Counted from the first letter of the stretch, positions 21,250-32,929 are shown. The stretch: DNA of 64,000 bases from Dromiciops gliroides (GCF_019393635.1 NC_057864.1:443928822-443992821), one strand, 5' to 3'. Numbers and translations are program-made. The notes: a model not told the origin generated them from the sequence alone.

Positions 21250-23215
21250 GATTTAAGCAATCAGGAAACATTTATTTAGTTCCTACTAGGTGCCAGGCAC
21301 CATGCTAAGCCCTGGGGATACAAAAGAAGCTAAAAGACAGCCCCTGTCCTCAAAGAGCTTATAACTCATGTACAACTTTGTGCCAAAAAGATAGATACAG
21401 GATCAATTAGAAATAAAGGGAAGGCATTGGCTCTAAGGAGAATCTTCTTGTAGAAGGGCAGGTCTTAGCTGACACTAGAAGCAAGCTAGGAAGGTTAGGA
21501 GGCAGAGATGAACAAGGACAGAATTCCAGGCATGGGGGACAGAAAGGGAAAATGCCCAGAGTTGGATGATGGAATATCTCGATCAAGGAGCCCAATGTCA
21601 CTGGATCACAGAGTACATGGAGGGAAGTTAAGGTATAAGAAGTCTGGAAAGGTCGGGGGAGGGGAAGGTTATGAAGGTCTTTGAGCACCAAAGGATTTTA
21701 TATTTGAGAGGTAATAGGGAGCCACTGGAGTTTTTTGAGTAGGCAAGGAATGAGTGGCAAGATCAGACTTGTGCTTTAGGATAATCATCTGGGTGGCTGG
21801 GTGGGAGATAGACTTGAGTGGGGAGAGACATGTGGCAGGTAGTCTAACCAGCAGGCTTGAGGTGCTGAAGGCCTTCACCAGAGATATAGCAAAGGTAAAA
21901 TCAAAAGGACTTGGCAACAGATTGAATATAGGGTGTGAGAGTGAGTGAGGAGTCAAGGATGACGCCTAGGTTGCAAGCTTGGGTGACTTGGAAAATGGTG
22001 GTGCTCTTAACAGTAGTAGTAGGGTAATTAGGAAAAGGAGAGTGTTTGAGGAGAAAGATAATGAGTTCTTTTTGGATGTTTTGAGTTTAAGATGTCTATG
22101 GGGGGGCAGCTAGGTGGCGCAGTGGATAGAGCACCAGCCCTGAAGTCAGGAGTATGGCCTCAGACACCTGACACTTACTAGCTGTGTGACCCTGGGCAAG
22201 TCACTTAACCCCAATTGCCTCACCAAAAAAAAAAAAAAAAAAAAAAGATGTCTATGGGACATGCATTTCAAGATGCCCAATAGGCAGTTGGGAGATGGAA
22301 GTCTAGAGGTTAAGAGAGGTTACAAGGTTAGGAGGTTAGAAGATCTGAGAATCTTTAGCATAGAGATGATATGTGAATCTGTGGGAAACGATGAGATCAC
22401 CAAGTGAAATAGTATAGAGGGAGAAGAGAAGAGGACCCAGGTGAGCCCTGGAGGACAGCCAGTTATGAGTTGGGACCTGGATGAAGATCCATCAGAAGAG
22501 ACTGAGAAGGAGTAGACAGACAGGTAAGAGGAGAACCTTGGACACGTTTTTAGACAAACAATTGGTAAATAGGGGAGACTGATGGGAGAATGGGTATGAT
22601 AAAGGGAGTAATCTGCTGCAAAGGTCAGGATGGACGAGATAGCCCAGTGCTTAGCACTGTGCCTGGCATATAGGCGCTCAATAACTGTTATTTATTGACT
22701 GATTGATGATTTGTGCAAGTGGCGGGGTTTTCCTTGGCAAGGAGAAGGGCCGCCTCTTTGATGTGAGGAAGTACTGAAATGGGAGAGTAGCTATTAGGAA
22801 GAGCGTAGGAGTGATTTGAGACGAGGAGGAGGGGAGAAGGAGTTCTTAGCAAATAACCTCCATTTTTTCAGTGAAATATATGAGGCAAGGTTCTTAGCAG
22901 TGAGGGGGTGGGGTGGAGTCATTATGGGAAACTTGAGGAGTAATGAAAAGATTTGGAAAAACCTCTGAAATGAACGGGATATTGACTCGATTAGGGAGGT
23001 ACAAAAGGATTGCTTTGCGGCAGTGAGGGCCCAGTTGAGATTATATAACAAATTTGTCATGGACCCAGGCAGTAGGGTTTTGTGATATTCTCCGGCTTTG
23101 TTCGGTAGCACGGGAGTAGAAGCAGACAGCAGATGGTGAAGGTGATCCAAGGCTGAGGTTTCCAGGGCAAGATTGGCACTAGGATAAAAGGGCAGGGAAC
23201 TCTGGAGCTAAAGAC
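21250..23215 (-). pseudogene. CR1/L2-clade LINE, about 1.8 kb of RT and 3' end, antisense, dead
   Basis: The 3' end lies at the left (gtgccaggcaccatgctaag). Minus-strand frames at 21,407-21,956 carry modules such as APYYLSNIKSFGAQRP and SSLPPNLPSLLLVSAKT. These match the C-terminal text of the same LINE family copied elsewhere in the window. To the right, gggacatgcatttcaagatg and catagagatgatatgtgaat are the antisense of the reverse-transcriptase core. Stops and frame breaks show it is inactive. A SINE split it at 22,103-22,246. Confidence 0.65.
22103..22246 (+). mobile_element. tRNA-derived SINE, short form, well-preserved, inside the LINE
   Basis: A near-complete copy from ggggcagctaggtggcgcag to a roughly 22-nt pure A tail. 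It is flanked by the 13-bp duplication agatgtctatggg at 22,090-22,102 and 22,246-22,258. The clean tail and perfect duplication suggest a fairly late insertion. Some bases of the body after gaagtcaggag are missing. Confidence 0.93.
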
Positions 23216-23510
23216 AGGGTAGAGTTGAATAATTTCACTAAAAGATCAACATGGAGAAGAGGGCAAAGCATAACCAGTGCAAATCACCATCTGTAAAAAA
23301 GGAGTCAATTGGTCTAAATGACCTCAAGGTCCCTTTAGCTCTAAAATTCTATTATTTATAACCTATTTCTAGCCGTACATTTTTATAATTCTAAAATCAA
23401 ACTGTTCCCATTGTATACTAAGGGCTATCATAAAGCCATCTTCTGGGTGCTGTGTTTATGTCCCTTCCCCTGCCCTCCTGCCCATCCTGTTAAAATATAT
23501 GGGTATTTGG

Positions 23511-23648
23511 GGCAGCTAGGTGGCACAGTGGATAAAGCACTGGCCCTGGATTCAGGAAGACCTGAGTTCAAATCCGGTCTCAGACACTTGACATTTACTA
23601 GTTGTGTGACTCTGGGCAAGTCACTTAACCCTCATTGCCACCCACAAA
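23511..23648 (+). mobile_element. tRNA-derived SINE, short form
   Basis: ggggcagctaggtggcacag, gagttcaaatccggtctcag and gggcaagtcacttaaccctc. The tail runs into the ATGTAT array that follows. Confidence 0.9.
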
Positions 23649-23650
23649 AA

Positions 23651-23720
<70 letters not shown>
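23651..23720. repeat. (TATATG)n hexanucleotide array
   Basis: About 11 perfect units, starting right at the SINE tail. Confidence 0.96.
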
Positions 23721-23721
23721 T

Positions 23722-23830
23722 AGATTGGGAGCTCCTTGAGGGCAGGCACTGTCTTTTCCTATTCTTTGAACCTCCAGTGCTTGGCACAGTATTTTGAACA
23801 TAGTAGGTGCTTAATAAATGCTTGTTTCTT
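23722..23830 (+). mobile_element. L2-type LINE 3' end
   Basis: gattgggagctccttgaggg, cagtgcttggcacagtattt and gtaggtgcttaataaatgct. Confidence 0.7.
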
Positions 23831-24309
23831 GTTGGTTGGACAGAACCCTTTTCTTTCATTGCTTCATCGTATTTCCTGATAATCTCTGCCTCCTGCTTCT
23901 GGGAGCTTTGTTAAAACCTCTGTGTACAACAAATTATCTTGTAAATGCCACCAGTGCAATGATAAGCTTCGGGGCATATTTCCTGCTTAAGTACAGCTGA
24001 CCTGTTGTCCTGACTCTCAAGCCTATTTTTAAATAAATTAACCTGAGATTTTATGGGTTTAGTGCTGTCTTTACCATCCTTCCTTTTCCTTAATTTACAG
24101 TCAGATTTAATTAGTTAGCAGTGTGGGGCTCCTGTGCATTTTCTTCAAGGGAGCACCTATAAATTCTTTGACTAGCAATGGTCTAATAGAGGAAGCTGCC
24201 TTAGCAGCTGGGTGGGTTGTCTTGGCCTCCTGACTTGAGCTGTCCCACGACTGACTGAGGGGAAGCAGAAGAAGGGAACAATTGTTTTGTTTTTGGTTTG
24301 GGGTTTTTT

Positions 24310-24545
24310 TAAGTGCTGTAAACTATGTGCTGGGGCATAGTGCTAAGCACTTTACAAAGAGTATCTCATTTGATCCTCACAACACTCCTGTGAGGTAGGT
24401 GCTATTATTATCCTCATTTTATAGTTGAGGAAACTGAGGCAGAGGTTAAGTGACTTCCCCAGGATCACGCCACTAATAAGTGTCCCAGGCTGGATTTGGA
24501 CTCAGGGCTTCCTGACTACAGACTCAGTGTTCTGTTCTAGCCATT
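24310..24545 (-). mobile_element. MIR/THER-type SINE
   Basis: gtgctaagcactttacaaag, tttgatcctcacaacactcc, gaggaaactgaggcagaggt and ggctggatttggactcaggg in the reversed order. Confidence 0.85.
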
Positions 24546-24596
24546 GTTCCATCTGGCCAGCTCTGTGGATTGTGGAAATGGATGGGAAGGGGGAAT

Positions 24597-24720
24597 GAAG
24601 GAAAGGAAGGAAGAAAGGAAGGAAGGAAGGAAGGAAGGAAGGGAGATAGGGAGAAAGGAAGGAAGGAAGGAAGGGAGGGAGAGAAGGAGGGAGAGAAGGA
24701 AGGAAGGAAGGACAGACAGG
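24597..24720. repeat. (GGAA)n microsatellite, interrupted
   Basis: Blocks of ggaa with gggagatagggag and gagaagg interruptions. Frames on both strands here are low-complexity artefacts. Confidence 0.95.
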
Positions 24721-24767
24721 CTTTCTTTAGAAGTGTACTCTGCCAAACATTCCTAAGTATTGTAAAT

Positions 24768-24982
24768 TTTCAGTCATTTCAGTCATGTCTTACTCTTCAT
24801 GATGCCATTTGGGGTTTTCTTGGCAAAGTCACTGGAATGATTTCCTTCTCCAGCTCATTTTTACACATGAGGAAACTGAGGCAAACATGTTAAATGACTT
24901 GCCCTGGGTCACACAGCTAGGCTGGAATTGAACTCCTGAAGATGAGTCTTCCTGACACCAAGCCTGGAGCTCTAGCTGCCCC
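24768..24982 (-). mobile_element. tRNA-derived SINE, long form, head-deleted
   Basis: ttcagtcatttcagtcatgt, tttggggttttcttggcaaa and tgccctgggtcacacagcta. The end is collapsed to agctctagctgcccc. Confidence 0.83.
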
Positions 24983-25594
24983 AAATACTAGGAATACAAA
25001 TGCAAACTCAAAGATGACCCTTGCCCTCTAGGAGATTGCATTTTAAAAGGTGAAAACCATACAGTTGGAGAGAGATGGCCAGGAAGGACTACTTTGGTTT
25101 GGAAAGTTTAAGGGGGTAGCAAGTCAAACAAAGTAGGATTCTATGATAGAGTTAAGGCCCATTTAAACTGATGCGATCAGGGAATCTAATGGATGGATAA
25201 CAGACAAGTTGCTGTTAGGGTCCCAAAGCAGTGCGAACAATGTCTCTACTTGGTTATCCTTTTACAAGGGTGAACGTGTTCTTTAGTCCAATTTAATGGA
25301 ATTTGAACTTGGCTGGCCAGGATTAGTCAATTACCTGGCAGTCTCTATAAAACAAGAGCGGAGATTTTAAACCTTTTTGTATGTTATACATCCAAGCATG
25401 CACTAGTAACATTTAACAACTGGCTTTCAAAAAAGAAAATGAGCACTGGACACGCTTTTAAGTTTAATCTGCATTATTAACATTTTCTTCATCACTTTCT
25501 TAAGCCTATACAATCAACCAACAATATAGTAAATCAAGCTCTGATTTGATGTTTTTGCCATTTTCCACTATGTAAATGCTTACACTGAGAATTT

Positions 25595-25780
25595 AACAAT
25601 TGGCTCGAGCAGGTTTGAGCTGGCTTCAGCACACCCCTGCATGGACCCCTTCTCAGAATGTTTTAAAATACACCAAAACCCAGTACATAGGATTGCAAAA
25701 GAAGCAACTATTTTGAAATACAGTTATAAAAGTATTTTAAAACACGTTCTCAGACGACAGGTTAAGAGCAGCCCCTGTTC
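25595..25780 (-). mobile_element. hAT-like MITE copy
   Basis: ggaccccttctcagaatgtt, cataggattgcaaaagaagc, tttgaaatacagttataaaa and acaggttaagagcagcccct. This is the reverse of the family also seen at 20,510 and 56,456. Confidence 0.6.
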
Positions 25781-25789
25781 TTATGAGTG

Positions 25790-26450
25790 AGTGAAAGCAG
25801 CAGACAGCTCCAAGGAGAGTAAACTTTGGTAGCAGAAGTTATGGAAGAAGAACCCAGTCTTTGAGAGTAAATTCTCTCTCTCTTCTGGGGAGGTTGGAAT
25901 TTCTCCCACATCCCAATCCCTATAACTGTGGCCACAGCATGTGCTAGCTTAGCTCCTTGTCCATACCCAGAAGGGAAAAGTCAGTCAAGGACATTAGACA
26001 GGAGGATCTTCCTGAGTCCAGAGAGTTATTACTGGACATTAGCAGCTTAGCTGTGTAGGACAGGCCCTGGACCCTGCAGAGCTACTGGTGGAGGGGCTGT
26101 GTCCAGGAGAGCCACGTAAGAAGACTGAAAGAAAGGGAAGGCAGTTTGGACCCTGCAGGACTGGGATAAGAGATGACTGGGCCATGAGTGTTTCCTACCA
26201 GTGTACTCTTTGCATTCTGCCTGCCCACTCTTCCCACAACTGCTGAGTACATTTGTGATAAGAGTATGCTCCAGGTTTGTGGGTATCGGCTTTTGTACCT
26301 GGATTCTGATCGTTTCTACCCACTGGAAACCTGGACTCCTGCCCTGGCTCCCCCAGATCCACCAGTGGATCTGGGTGCTGTGTTTGGACCTAAGGCTCCA
26401 TGCTACTTCTGGCTGTCTTCCCATCATATCCTTGCTTGTAATTTGTATTC
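25790..26450. other. Unassigned stretch with opposed open frames
   Basis: A 153-codon frame on the minus strand (26,047-26,508) overlaps 98- and 86-codon frames on the plus strand. None resembles a protein I know, none has convincing splice sites, and the plus frames use no strong Kozak start. The right edge merges into an L2-type 3' end (cttggcacatagtaggtgct, 26,470-26,500). A transposon long terminal repeat or a chance frame is likelier than a gene. Confidence 0.3.
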
Positions 26451-27091
26451 CCAGGAAATAAATAACATGATGCTTGGCACATAGTAGGTGCTTAATAAAC
26501 TCACTCACTTTATTCTTCTTTCTATCTACTGCCTCTGCTGTGGGATGCAGTTAATATCATTACTTTGACCTGATTGGTTAACTACTGAAGACAAATGAAC
26601 AGATTGCGTGGTTCGTGCACTGATATCAGGCATGCAGAACCACTGGGTCCAGTCCCTTCCTACTCTTCTTCTCTGAAGAAAATACATATTCAGATAAGTG
26701 TAGTTATCCCTTCCACATCACAGGGGTTATGGGTGCAGCAGCCCTGCAATCTGGAACATCTGCATAAAATTTTTAGCCCCCCATATCAGGGAATAGGTCT
26801 GTATTATTATGGTATTAAAAGATAACATATGCTGATATTATATACTACTACACATATATTTTATGCATTTCCAAGTTTCTAAACTTTTTTCTGTGTCATC
26901 TGCTGGCCTTTGAGTGTCATCTGCAGCTTCCACAAACTCCCCTCAAATTCCCATTTCATTTCTAATGCTGACCCATGATATATTGAAACTGTGATGGGGA
27001 AGGGATAACTATATGCAAATGTGAGAAAATAATGGGTTTTGGAGGGACTCAGAGGGCCTCCCACTCAAGGGAGACTTGCCTGACTTTTTTT

Positions 27092-27254
27092 TGTTTGGTT
27101 GGTTTTTCGTTTGTTTTTTGTGAGACAATCGGGGTTCAGTGACTTGCCCAGGGTCACACAGCTAGTAAGTGTCAAGCGTCTGAAGCCAGATTTGAACTCA
27201 AGTACTCCTGACTCCAGGGCCGGTGCTCTATCCACTGCGCCACCTGGCTGCCCC
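27092..27254 (-). mobile_element. tRNA-derived SINE, short form, gt-rich tail
   Basis: A tttgtttggttgg-type tail followed by cggggttcagtgacttgccc. It is flanked by the 16-bp duplication ttgcctgacttttttt at 27,076-27,091 and 27,255-27,270. Confidence 0.92.
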
Positions 27255-27305
27255 TTGCCTGACTTTTTTTAAGGCCAGCCAGAGTCAGTAGAATTGCAAA
27301 GGAAA

Positions 27306-27690
27306 TGTAGATTGACCTTCCTGACTACCCAAAGGGAGTTAACTCGCTTAGACCACCCTCGTCATGCCAGTCAATGGACTTGAATGTCACTGGACATTTA
27401 GCTTGGGTCAAGGTGCAACGACCCACTTCTCCCTGTGAGAGGATAAAAGCCCTTGGAGGGGGGGGTCTCACTCTCTTGGCACTCTCTTCTTTCTCCCACG
27501 CTGCTCTCTGGCTCTCACTCTCTATCCTAGGTATGGAGGGCTTCTGAACTTTAGGAGCCACGTGCTCTCTCTCTTTACTAGCATTTAATATGCTTTAATA
27601 AATGCTTAATGCCAAAGACTGGTTCTATAGTCTCTAATTTATAAGTAGCAATATATTAAAAAGCCTGGATAAGTTCCCTAAAATTTGGAA
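27306..27690 (+). mobile_element. Solo LTR-like sequence of an endogenous retrovirus (tentative)
   Basis: Begins tgtagattgaccttcctgac. It has a TATA-like gaggataaaagccc at about 27,440, pyrimidine-rich ctctctggctctcactctc, then a polyadenylation-type aataaatgcttaatg near 27,600. That order of promoter then poly(A) signal fits an LTR, and the ggagccacgtgctctctctc motif is one I associate with marsupial LTRs. No gag, pol or env frame is nearby. Both edges are uncertain. Confidence 0.5.
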
Positions 27691-27839
27691 CAGAGATAGG
27701 CACCCCCATATAATTTCAAATGACACACAAAATAAATATGGTACCCCATCTGAGGACTCTACAACTCCCCATTCATAGTTGCATTTTGGGGATCCTAGAA
27801 GGCCAACTTCCTTAGGTTCCAGTTCAAAGTCAGGGACTG

Positions 27840-27910
27840 TCCTATAGTTGTCTTTGTATCATTACCTAACATAGTCTAGCATATAGCTACTCAATAAATG
27901 CACATTGAAT
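27840..27910 (+). mobile_element. L2-type LINE 3' end fragment
   Basis: tttgtatcattacctaacat, ctagcatatagctactcaat and aaatgcacattgaattga match the L2 terminal segment. Confidence 0.5.
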
Positions 27911-27944
27911 TGAAATATACTCAAACTTAGAGGGTAGGAAGAGG

Positions 27945-28175
27945 AAGATTGACAAAGACCCATGAAAGAAATAGGGAAACCCAAGGAGGCAAGACCAACC
28001 AGAAGGGGTGTGGTCAACACCATGTCAAAGTCACAGCCATGTCAAAGGCTGTAGAAAGATCAGAGAAGACATGGCCTGAGAAGAGACTATTAGATTTGGC
28101 ACTTACAAAGTCATTTGTGGGTAGAATGGTGACAGCACCAGCCAGGATTAGGGGGAGGTGGTGATGGTGAGCTCC
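27945..28175 (-). mobile_element. CR1/L2-clade LINE fragment, antisense
   Basis: aaaggctgtagaaagatcag, gactattagatttggcactt and agtcatttgtgggtagaatg are the antisense of the LINE segment also found at 46,070-46,140 and 63,330-63,400. Confidence 0.6.
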
Positions 28176-28472
28176 CCCTCCAGTTACAAGTGAATAGTGA
28201 GTGTGGGCAGGGAGGAAGGGCTAGTCAGAATTCCCATCTCTAATTCTTCTCTCCAGCTCCCGTTTCTTTTCAGACAACTTTCACAAACATTTTCTTATTT
28301 CATCCTCATAATGTTGTGAAGAGGTAGTACCCCAGTTTTATACACATAGAAAAATGATTTAGCTAGGACCACAGACTTAAGAACCTAGGCCTTCCAAATC
28401 CCCTAACTTTGCTCTTTCCAATCAGCTGATAAGAGTAATTGACATTTGTTTGGCATTTGAAAGTGTGCAGAG

Positions 28473-28628
28473 CGGGCAGCTGGGTGGCGCAGTGGATAAA
28501 GCACTGGCATTGGATTCAGAAGGACCTGAATTCAAATCCAGCCTCAGACACTTGACACTAGCTGTGTGACCCTGGGCAAGTCACTTAACCCTCACTGCCC
28601 TGCAAAAACAAAACAAAACAAAAAGAAT
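28473..28628 (+). mobile_element. tRNA-derived SINE, short form
   Basis: gggcagctgggtggcgcagt, aattcaaatccagcctcaga and an A-rich aaaacaaaacaaaaca tail. It is flanked by gtgtgcagag at 28,463-28,472 and 28,629-28,638. Confidence 0.92.
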
Positions 28629-28689
28629 GTGTGCAGAGAGAAATTTACATAAATTAATCATCTTCAGACCTCACAATAAATTTTAGAGC

Positions 28690-28812
28690 AACTCCATTTA
28701 AAATAACTGTAGACAATATAAAATACTTGGGGGTCTACCTGCCAAGACAAACCAAGGAATTATATGAACACAATTATAAAATACTTTATACACAAATAAA
28801 GTCAGATCACAG
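28690..28812 (+). pseudogene. L1 ORF2 (reverse transcriptase) fragment
   Basis: Conceptual translation around 28,715-28,790 gives IKYLGVYLPRQTKELYEHNY, the KYLG segment in the C-terminal half of L1 ORF2. Only about 40 codons remain. Confidence 0.7.
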
Positions 28813-28814
28813 TG

Positions 28815-28985
28815 CCATGTAGGTGCTAGAACATAATTATTCCCATTTTACAAATGAGGCAATTGAGGCTGAGCGTGGTCAATTGGCTTGCCACTTGTCA
28901 CAGAGTTAAGTATCAGGTGGCATTTATAGAACCCAAGTTTTCCTACCTCTAAGTCCAGCACTGTCTGTTGTACCATGGAGACCTG
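28815..28985 (-). mobile_element. MIR-type SINE
   Basis: attcccattttacaaatgag, gcaattgaggctgagcgtgg and caagttttcctacctctaag follow the reversed MIR order. Confidence 0.65.
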
Positions 28986-29222
28986 AAATGACACAATTAG
29001 AAAAGAGTCTATGATAAAGGGAAACTTCCTTATCAGGACATCATGTAGCAAGTCTGGAATTACAAAGCTAAATTTTACACTGGAATTATAAAGCTAAATT
29101 TCCTTGGAAAGTCTATGGCAAGATGAAGTGACGCCCCACTTGATTTTTTTGTAAGGTTCTTAGGCTGTTTTTGCTTGTAGTGATTTGAAAGGCTCTGATG
29201 TTCTTCTAAATGAGTGTGTCTG

Positions 29223-29381
29223 GGGCAGCTAGGCGGCCCTGGATTCAGGAGGACCTGAGTTTAAATCTGATCTCCGATACTTGACACTTAGTAGTTGTGT
29301 GACCCTGGGCAAGTCACTTAACCCTCATTGCCCTGCAAAAAAAACACCCCAAAACCAAAAAAACCCACAAAAAAAAAAAAC
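29223..29381 (+). mobile_element. tRNA-derived SINE, short form with a head deletion
   Basis: The head reads ggggcagctaggcgg and then jumps to ccctggattcagg, so about 20 bp including the rest of the A box are missing. The 17-bp duplication ctaaatgagtgtgtctg at 29,206-29,222 and 29,382-29,398 is perfect, so the insertion is otherwise intact. Confidence 0.92.
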
Positions 29382-29454
29382 CTAAATGAGTGTGTCTGTT
29401 GCTTCTTATAAAATGGAGGGATTGGATTAGATGGTATATCTCTAAAATCCCTTC

Positions 29455-30480
29455 CATCAGTTGATCATTAGTCATGTGTAATCTGTACTAGGCTTAACTG
29501 TGGAGCTACAAAGACTAAAAACAAAAGCAGAAGAGGAAACAGCCTGTGCCCTTCAGGGAGCCTTCCATCCTTTTATTTAGGGAAACATGTATATGTGTTT
29601 GTATATGTATGTGTGTCTATGTATGTACATATGTGTATATGTACATGTGTATGTGTGTATATGTATTATGTATATGTGTGTATATACATACACATAAGTA
29701 AATACAAACTAAGTATAAGGTAGTTAGGGACCACTTGCCAATTGGGGGAAAGGAAGGATCAGAAAAGGTTTCAGGTACAAGGCGGTTGGGCTGGACTTTG
29801 AAGAAAGCTAGGGATTTAGTGTGGCATAATGGAAAGGACACTGGCTTGGGGCAGGCGGAGTGGGGAGTAATATCTCATAGATTTGGAAAGGAAGACTGGA
29901 GGCAGATTGGGAGGGGCTTTATAAGCTACACACAGGAGTTTGTTTTTTCTACAGGTAATACGGAGCCACCTAGTCAAACCTGTGCCATAGTTAGATTGGA
30001 GAGGGAAAAGACGCGAGGCAGGAGTGCATTTTTTATACTTTTGCAGTATTTCATGTGAGAGGTAGTGCGGGCCTGAATTGGGGGGTGACCAGGTGAATGG
30101 AGAAAAGGAAAATGATGTAAGAGATGTCATGAGAGAGACTTGATGAGACTTGGCAACTTATCAAATATGGGTAATTAGGGAGAGGGAGGAGTTGGGCGGG
30201 ATCCCAGGGCCCGGAACCTGGGTGACCTGAAAGATTGCGGTCCCTCCACAGTTGGAGCATCTCGGAAGAAGGGGTGAGTTTGGGGAACGGTTCTGTTTTG
30301 CACACCCTAAATTGGAGGTGCCTATAAAAGAGGTGTCCAGTAGCCAATGAAGGATACAGACCTGGAGTTCAGGAGGGAGGCAGAAGAATATGTTCAGATT
30401 TGGGAGTCATTTGCACAGTGATGATAGTTGAGCCCATGGGAGCTGATGAGATCACCGAGAAAGTGAGACAAGGAGAGGTT
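29455..30480 (-). mobile_element. CR1/L2-clade LINE, about 1 kb, antisense
   Basis: The 3' end is at the left (tgtactaggcttaactgtgg, cagcctgtgcccttcaggga). The text then continues with tttgaagaaagctagggatt, a ggtaatacggagccacctag-type block, ggcaacttatcaaatatggg, gtcatttgcacagtgatg and gagctgatgagatcaccga. That order is shared with the copies at 21,250 and 44,975. Confidence 0.65.
29585..29700. repeat. (TATG/TGTA)n low-complexity array inside the LINE
   Basis: Interrupted tatatgtatgtgtg-type repeat. Confidence 0.9.
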
Positions 30481-31094
30481 CCAAGATAGACAACTCATTG
30501 AAAAGGAAGGATGTGGATTCCGTGTTTCTCTAAATATCCTCAGTGGAAATGATGTCTTTTAAAAATTGGAAATTTTACAGACTGTTAAAACACGTCAGAA
30601 AGTGTGTGCCAGTCTGTAGAATGTGTATAGACAGTAGGCTAAAGTGAGACGAGCCTGCTTCCAGAGAGAAAGGTAGCAGCCGTAGCCAGGACAGCTTGCC
30701 TCTATTTCCCCTGCCTCTGCTTAGCCCTGAGTTTGCAGTCTTTATTTTCCCTGACACATACATAGCTCATTGCAGTTGTCTGTGTCTGCTGTTCCAGCTC
30801 CCATATGGAGTTTCGGACAGGAGCTGTTATGTTTGGATGGTGATGTGAGGAAAGCAGATGACAGATGGAACATGGCTCCAGTGAGGTGCAATGCAGGGAA
30901 GGAAGCGGGGCTTGGGGTTCCCGGAGGGTGGGTTCTTTCCTTTTCCAAGAATTCAGGGGCTTTAGCGCTTTGCAGCAGTGACTGAGAGCATGGTTTGTGC
31001 ACAGTTGCTATGGTTAGTAAAGGTGACAAGAGACACTTTTTGTGCTGGAAACTGCCTCATTGGTGGGCGGCGTCCAGTGTAGATAGAAGAGTAG

Positions 31095-31190
31095 AAAACT
31101 TAGCATGGAAAAAAACAATGCATTTGGAGTTGGAATACCTGAGTTCAAACCTCAGTGTTGCCCTTTAGTACTCATGTGACTGTGGACAAC
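31095..31190 (+). mobile_element. MIR-type SINE fragment
   Basis: tttggagttggaatacctga, gttcaaacctcagtgttgcc and tcatgtgactgtggacaact. Confidence 0.55.
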
Positions 31191-31323
31191 TCACTAGTAA
31201 GCATTTCTTGAGTGAATACTCTGTGGCCAGCACCATGCTCCAGCTAGGGAAACAAAGGATTTAAAAAAAAAAATAAAAAGAATACCAATTGCTGACCTCT
31301 AGGAACTTAAATTCAATGAGGTG

Positions 31324-31485
31324 GGGCAGCTAGGTGATGCAGTAGATAGAGCATCGGCCCTGGAGTCAGGAGGACCTGAGTTCAAATCCAGCCTCAGATA
31401 CTTGACACTTGCTAGCTGTGTGACCTTGGGCAAGTCACTTAACCCCAATTGCCTCACCAAAATAAATAAATAAATAAATAATTTG
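31324..31485 (+). mobile_element. tRNA-derived SINE, short form with AATA tail repeat
   Basis: gggcagctaggtgatgcagt, gagttcaaatccagcctcag and an (AATA)n tail. It is flanked by the 14-bp duplication aattcaatgaggtg at 31,310-31,323 and 31,486-31,499. Confidence 0.93.
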
Positions 31486-31606
31486 AATTCAATGAGGTGC
31501 TTATAACATTCACATGGTTTGATAAATATATAATTTGGGAAGGAAGAAAACACTAATAACAAAGATCAAGCTGAATTTAGCTTTAAATACTACTGCTGCT
31601 GCTACT

Positions 31607-31765
31607 CCTGTTGTTGTTTGTCCTTCATTCTCAAAGAGGACCAATGACATCAGGAAGGTGATGTCTTGACTTGTAAGTGACTTGGATCGAAGTGAGGCAG
31701 AGCTGCACAAAGTCCTCAGCTTCACTCCCTCTTCCAGAGTCATTGAAGTCCAATGGCAAGACAAG
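31607..31765 (+). repeat. Dispersed repeat of the 'gaggacca' family
   Basis: ttgttgtttgtccttcattc, tcaaagaggaccaatgacat, tgatgtcttgacttgtaagt and gaggcagagctgcacaaagt. A diverged copy is at 55,525-55,665, and a variant sharing the gaggacca end lies reversed at 60,535-60,722. I cannot name the family. Confidence 0.6.
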
Positions 31766-32154
31766 AAGAAATTTATAGTCTAATGGAGAAGACATTACAT
31801 ATTTACCTGTGTGCAAACAAGCTATTTAAAGGATAAATTGGATATAATCAAGAGAGGGAAGACACTAAAGATAAGAGAGATTAAAGCCATTTCTTCTTGC
31901 TTCAAAAACTGTGAAAGATTTGGGAGGAGAAGGTGGCTGAAGGAGTTACCGGTATCCTTTTCACATATAGGATATGTGTAGGGTGACTGTGAATTGTAGA
32001 AGTAGGAAACGTGGAGCTGGATCCCCTTCTAGATGCCTAGATAACATTAGTATTAACCTGTCTTTCTCCACCTCTTATCTAAATACTCCATAATCAAAAT
32101 TCAGATTATTGAGTTGCTGCTGCTGTAATATTTCAATTTTCTTTCCCCTTTCAG

Positions 32155-32424
<270 letters not shown>

Positions 32425-32929
32425 TAGGTAAACTTTATTGATTATTCTCCTCGTCCTTATCTGGGAAATGTTCCAGTGTGTGTTCCAGCGGTGCCTCCAC
32501 TGCGGATGCCGTTGAAATTGTTTCACAGGTTAAAACATTTCAAAGTAGAGTGCGGTAGAGTTGGGAGAGCCGGGAGTTTGTCTCCCTTGACAATACGGGT
32601 AACTGGATCCTGAAAGAGCTTTTAAAATGCATGAGGAGTAACTACCCTGCCAAATGAGATTTTATAGCAAAAGACAGTGAATGGCCTAATTGATTTTAGA
32701 TTAAGTCTCATACTTCTTCGGCTGCAGTGTTTCTTTGAGTTCCGAGTGCTTCTCTGAAGGGATCCCTCCCTTCCCCCCCAACCTCCTTTAACAATTAACC
32801 AAAAATGTAAATGAAAAGGGAAGGTGTTAATTTGTTTTCTTTCCTGTCTGGAGATGTTCCTGTTGACTGTGTGGATGGGTTAGGAGCTCTGCTTTGAGGT
32901 TCTTTTCTTAGTAACTGTGTGGGGTCCTA

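Larger units (their letters stand above)
13715..32154 (+). other. VANGL1: VANGL1 intron 1 (about 18.4 kb)
   Basis: Runs from gtgagc at 13,715 to the acceptor ctttcccctttcag ending at 32,154. After the CpG island it is relatively repeat-poor to about 16,650. From there it is packed with SINEs, MIR-type elements, an antisense LINE copy of about 2 kb, LTR-like sequence and hAT-like MITEs, listed separately. No supported coding exon lies inside. Confidence 0.6.
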
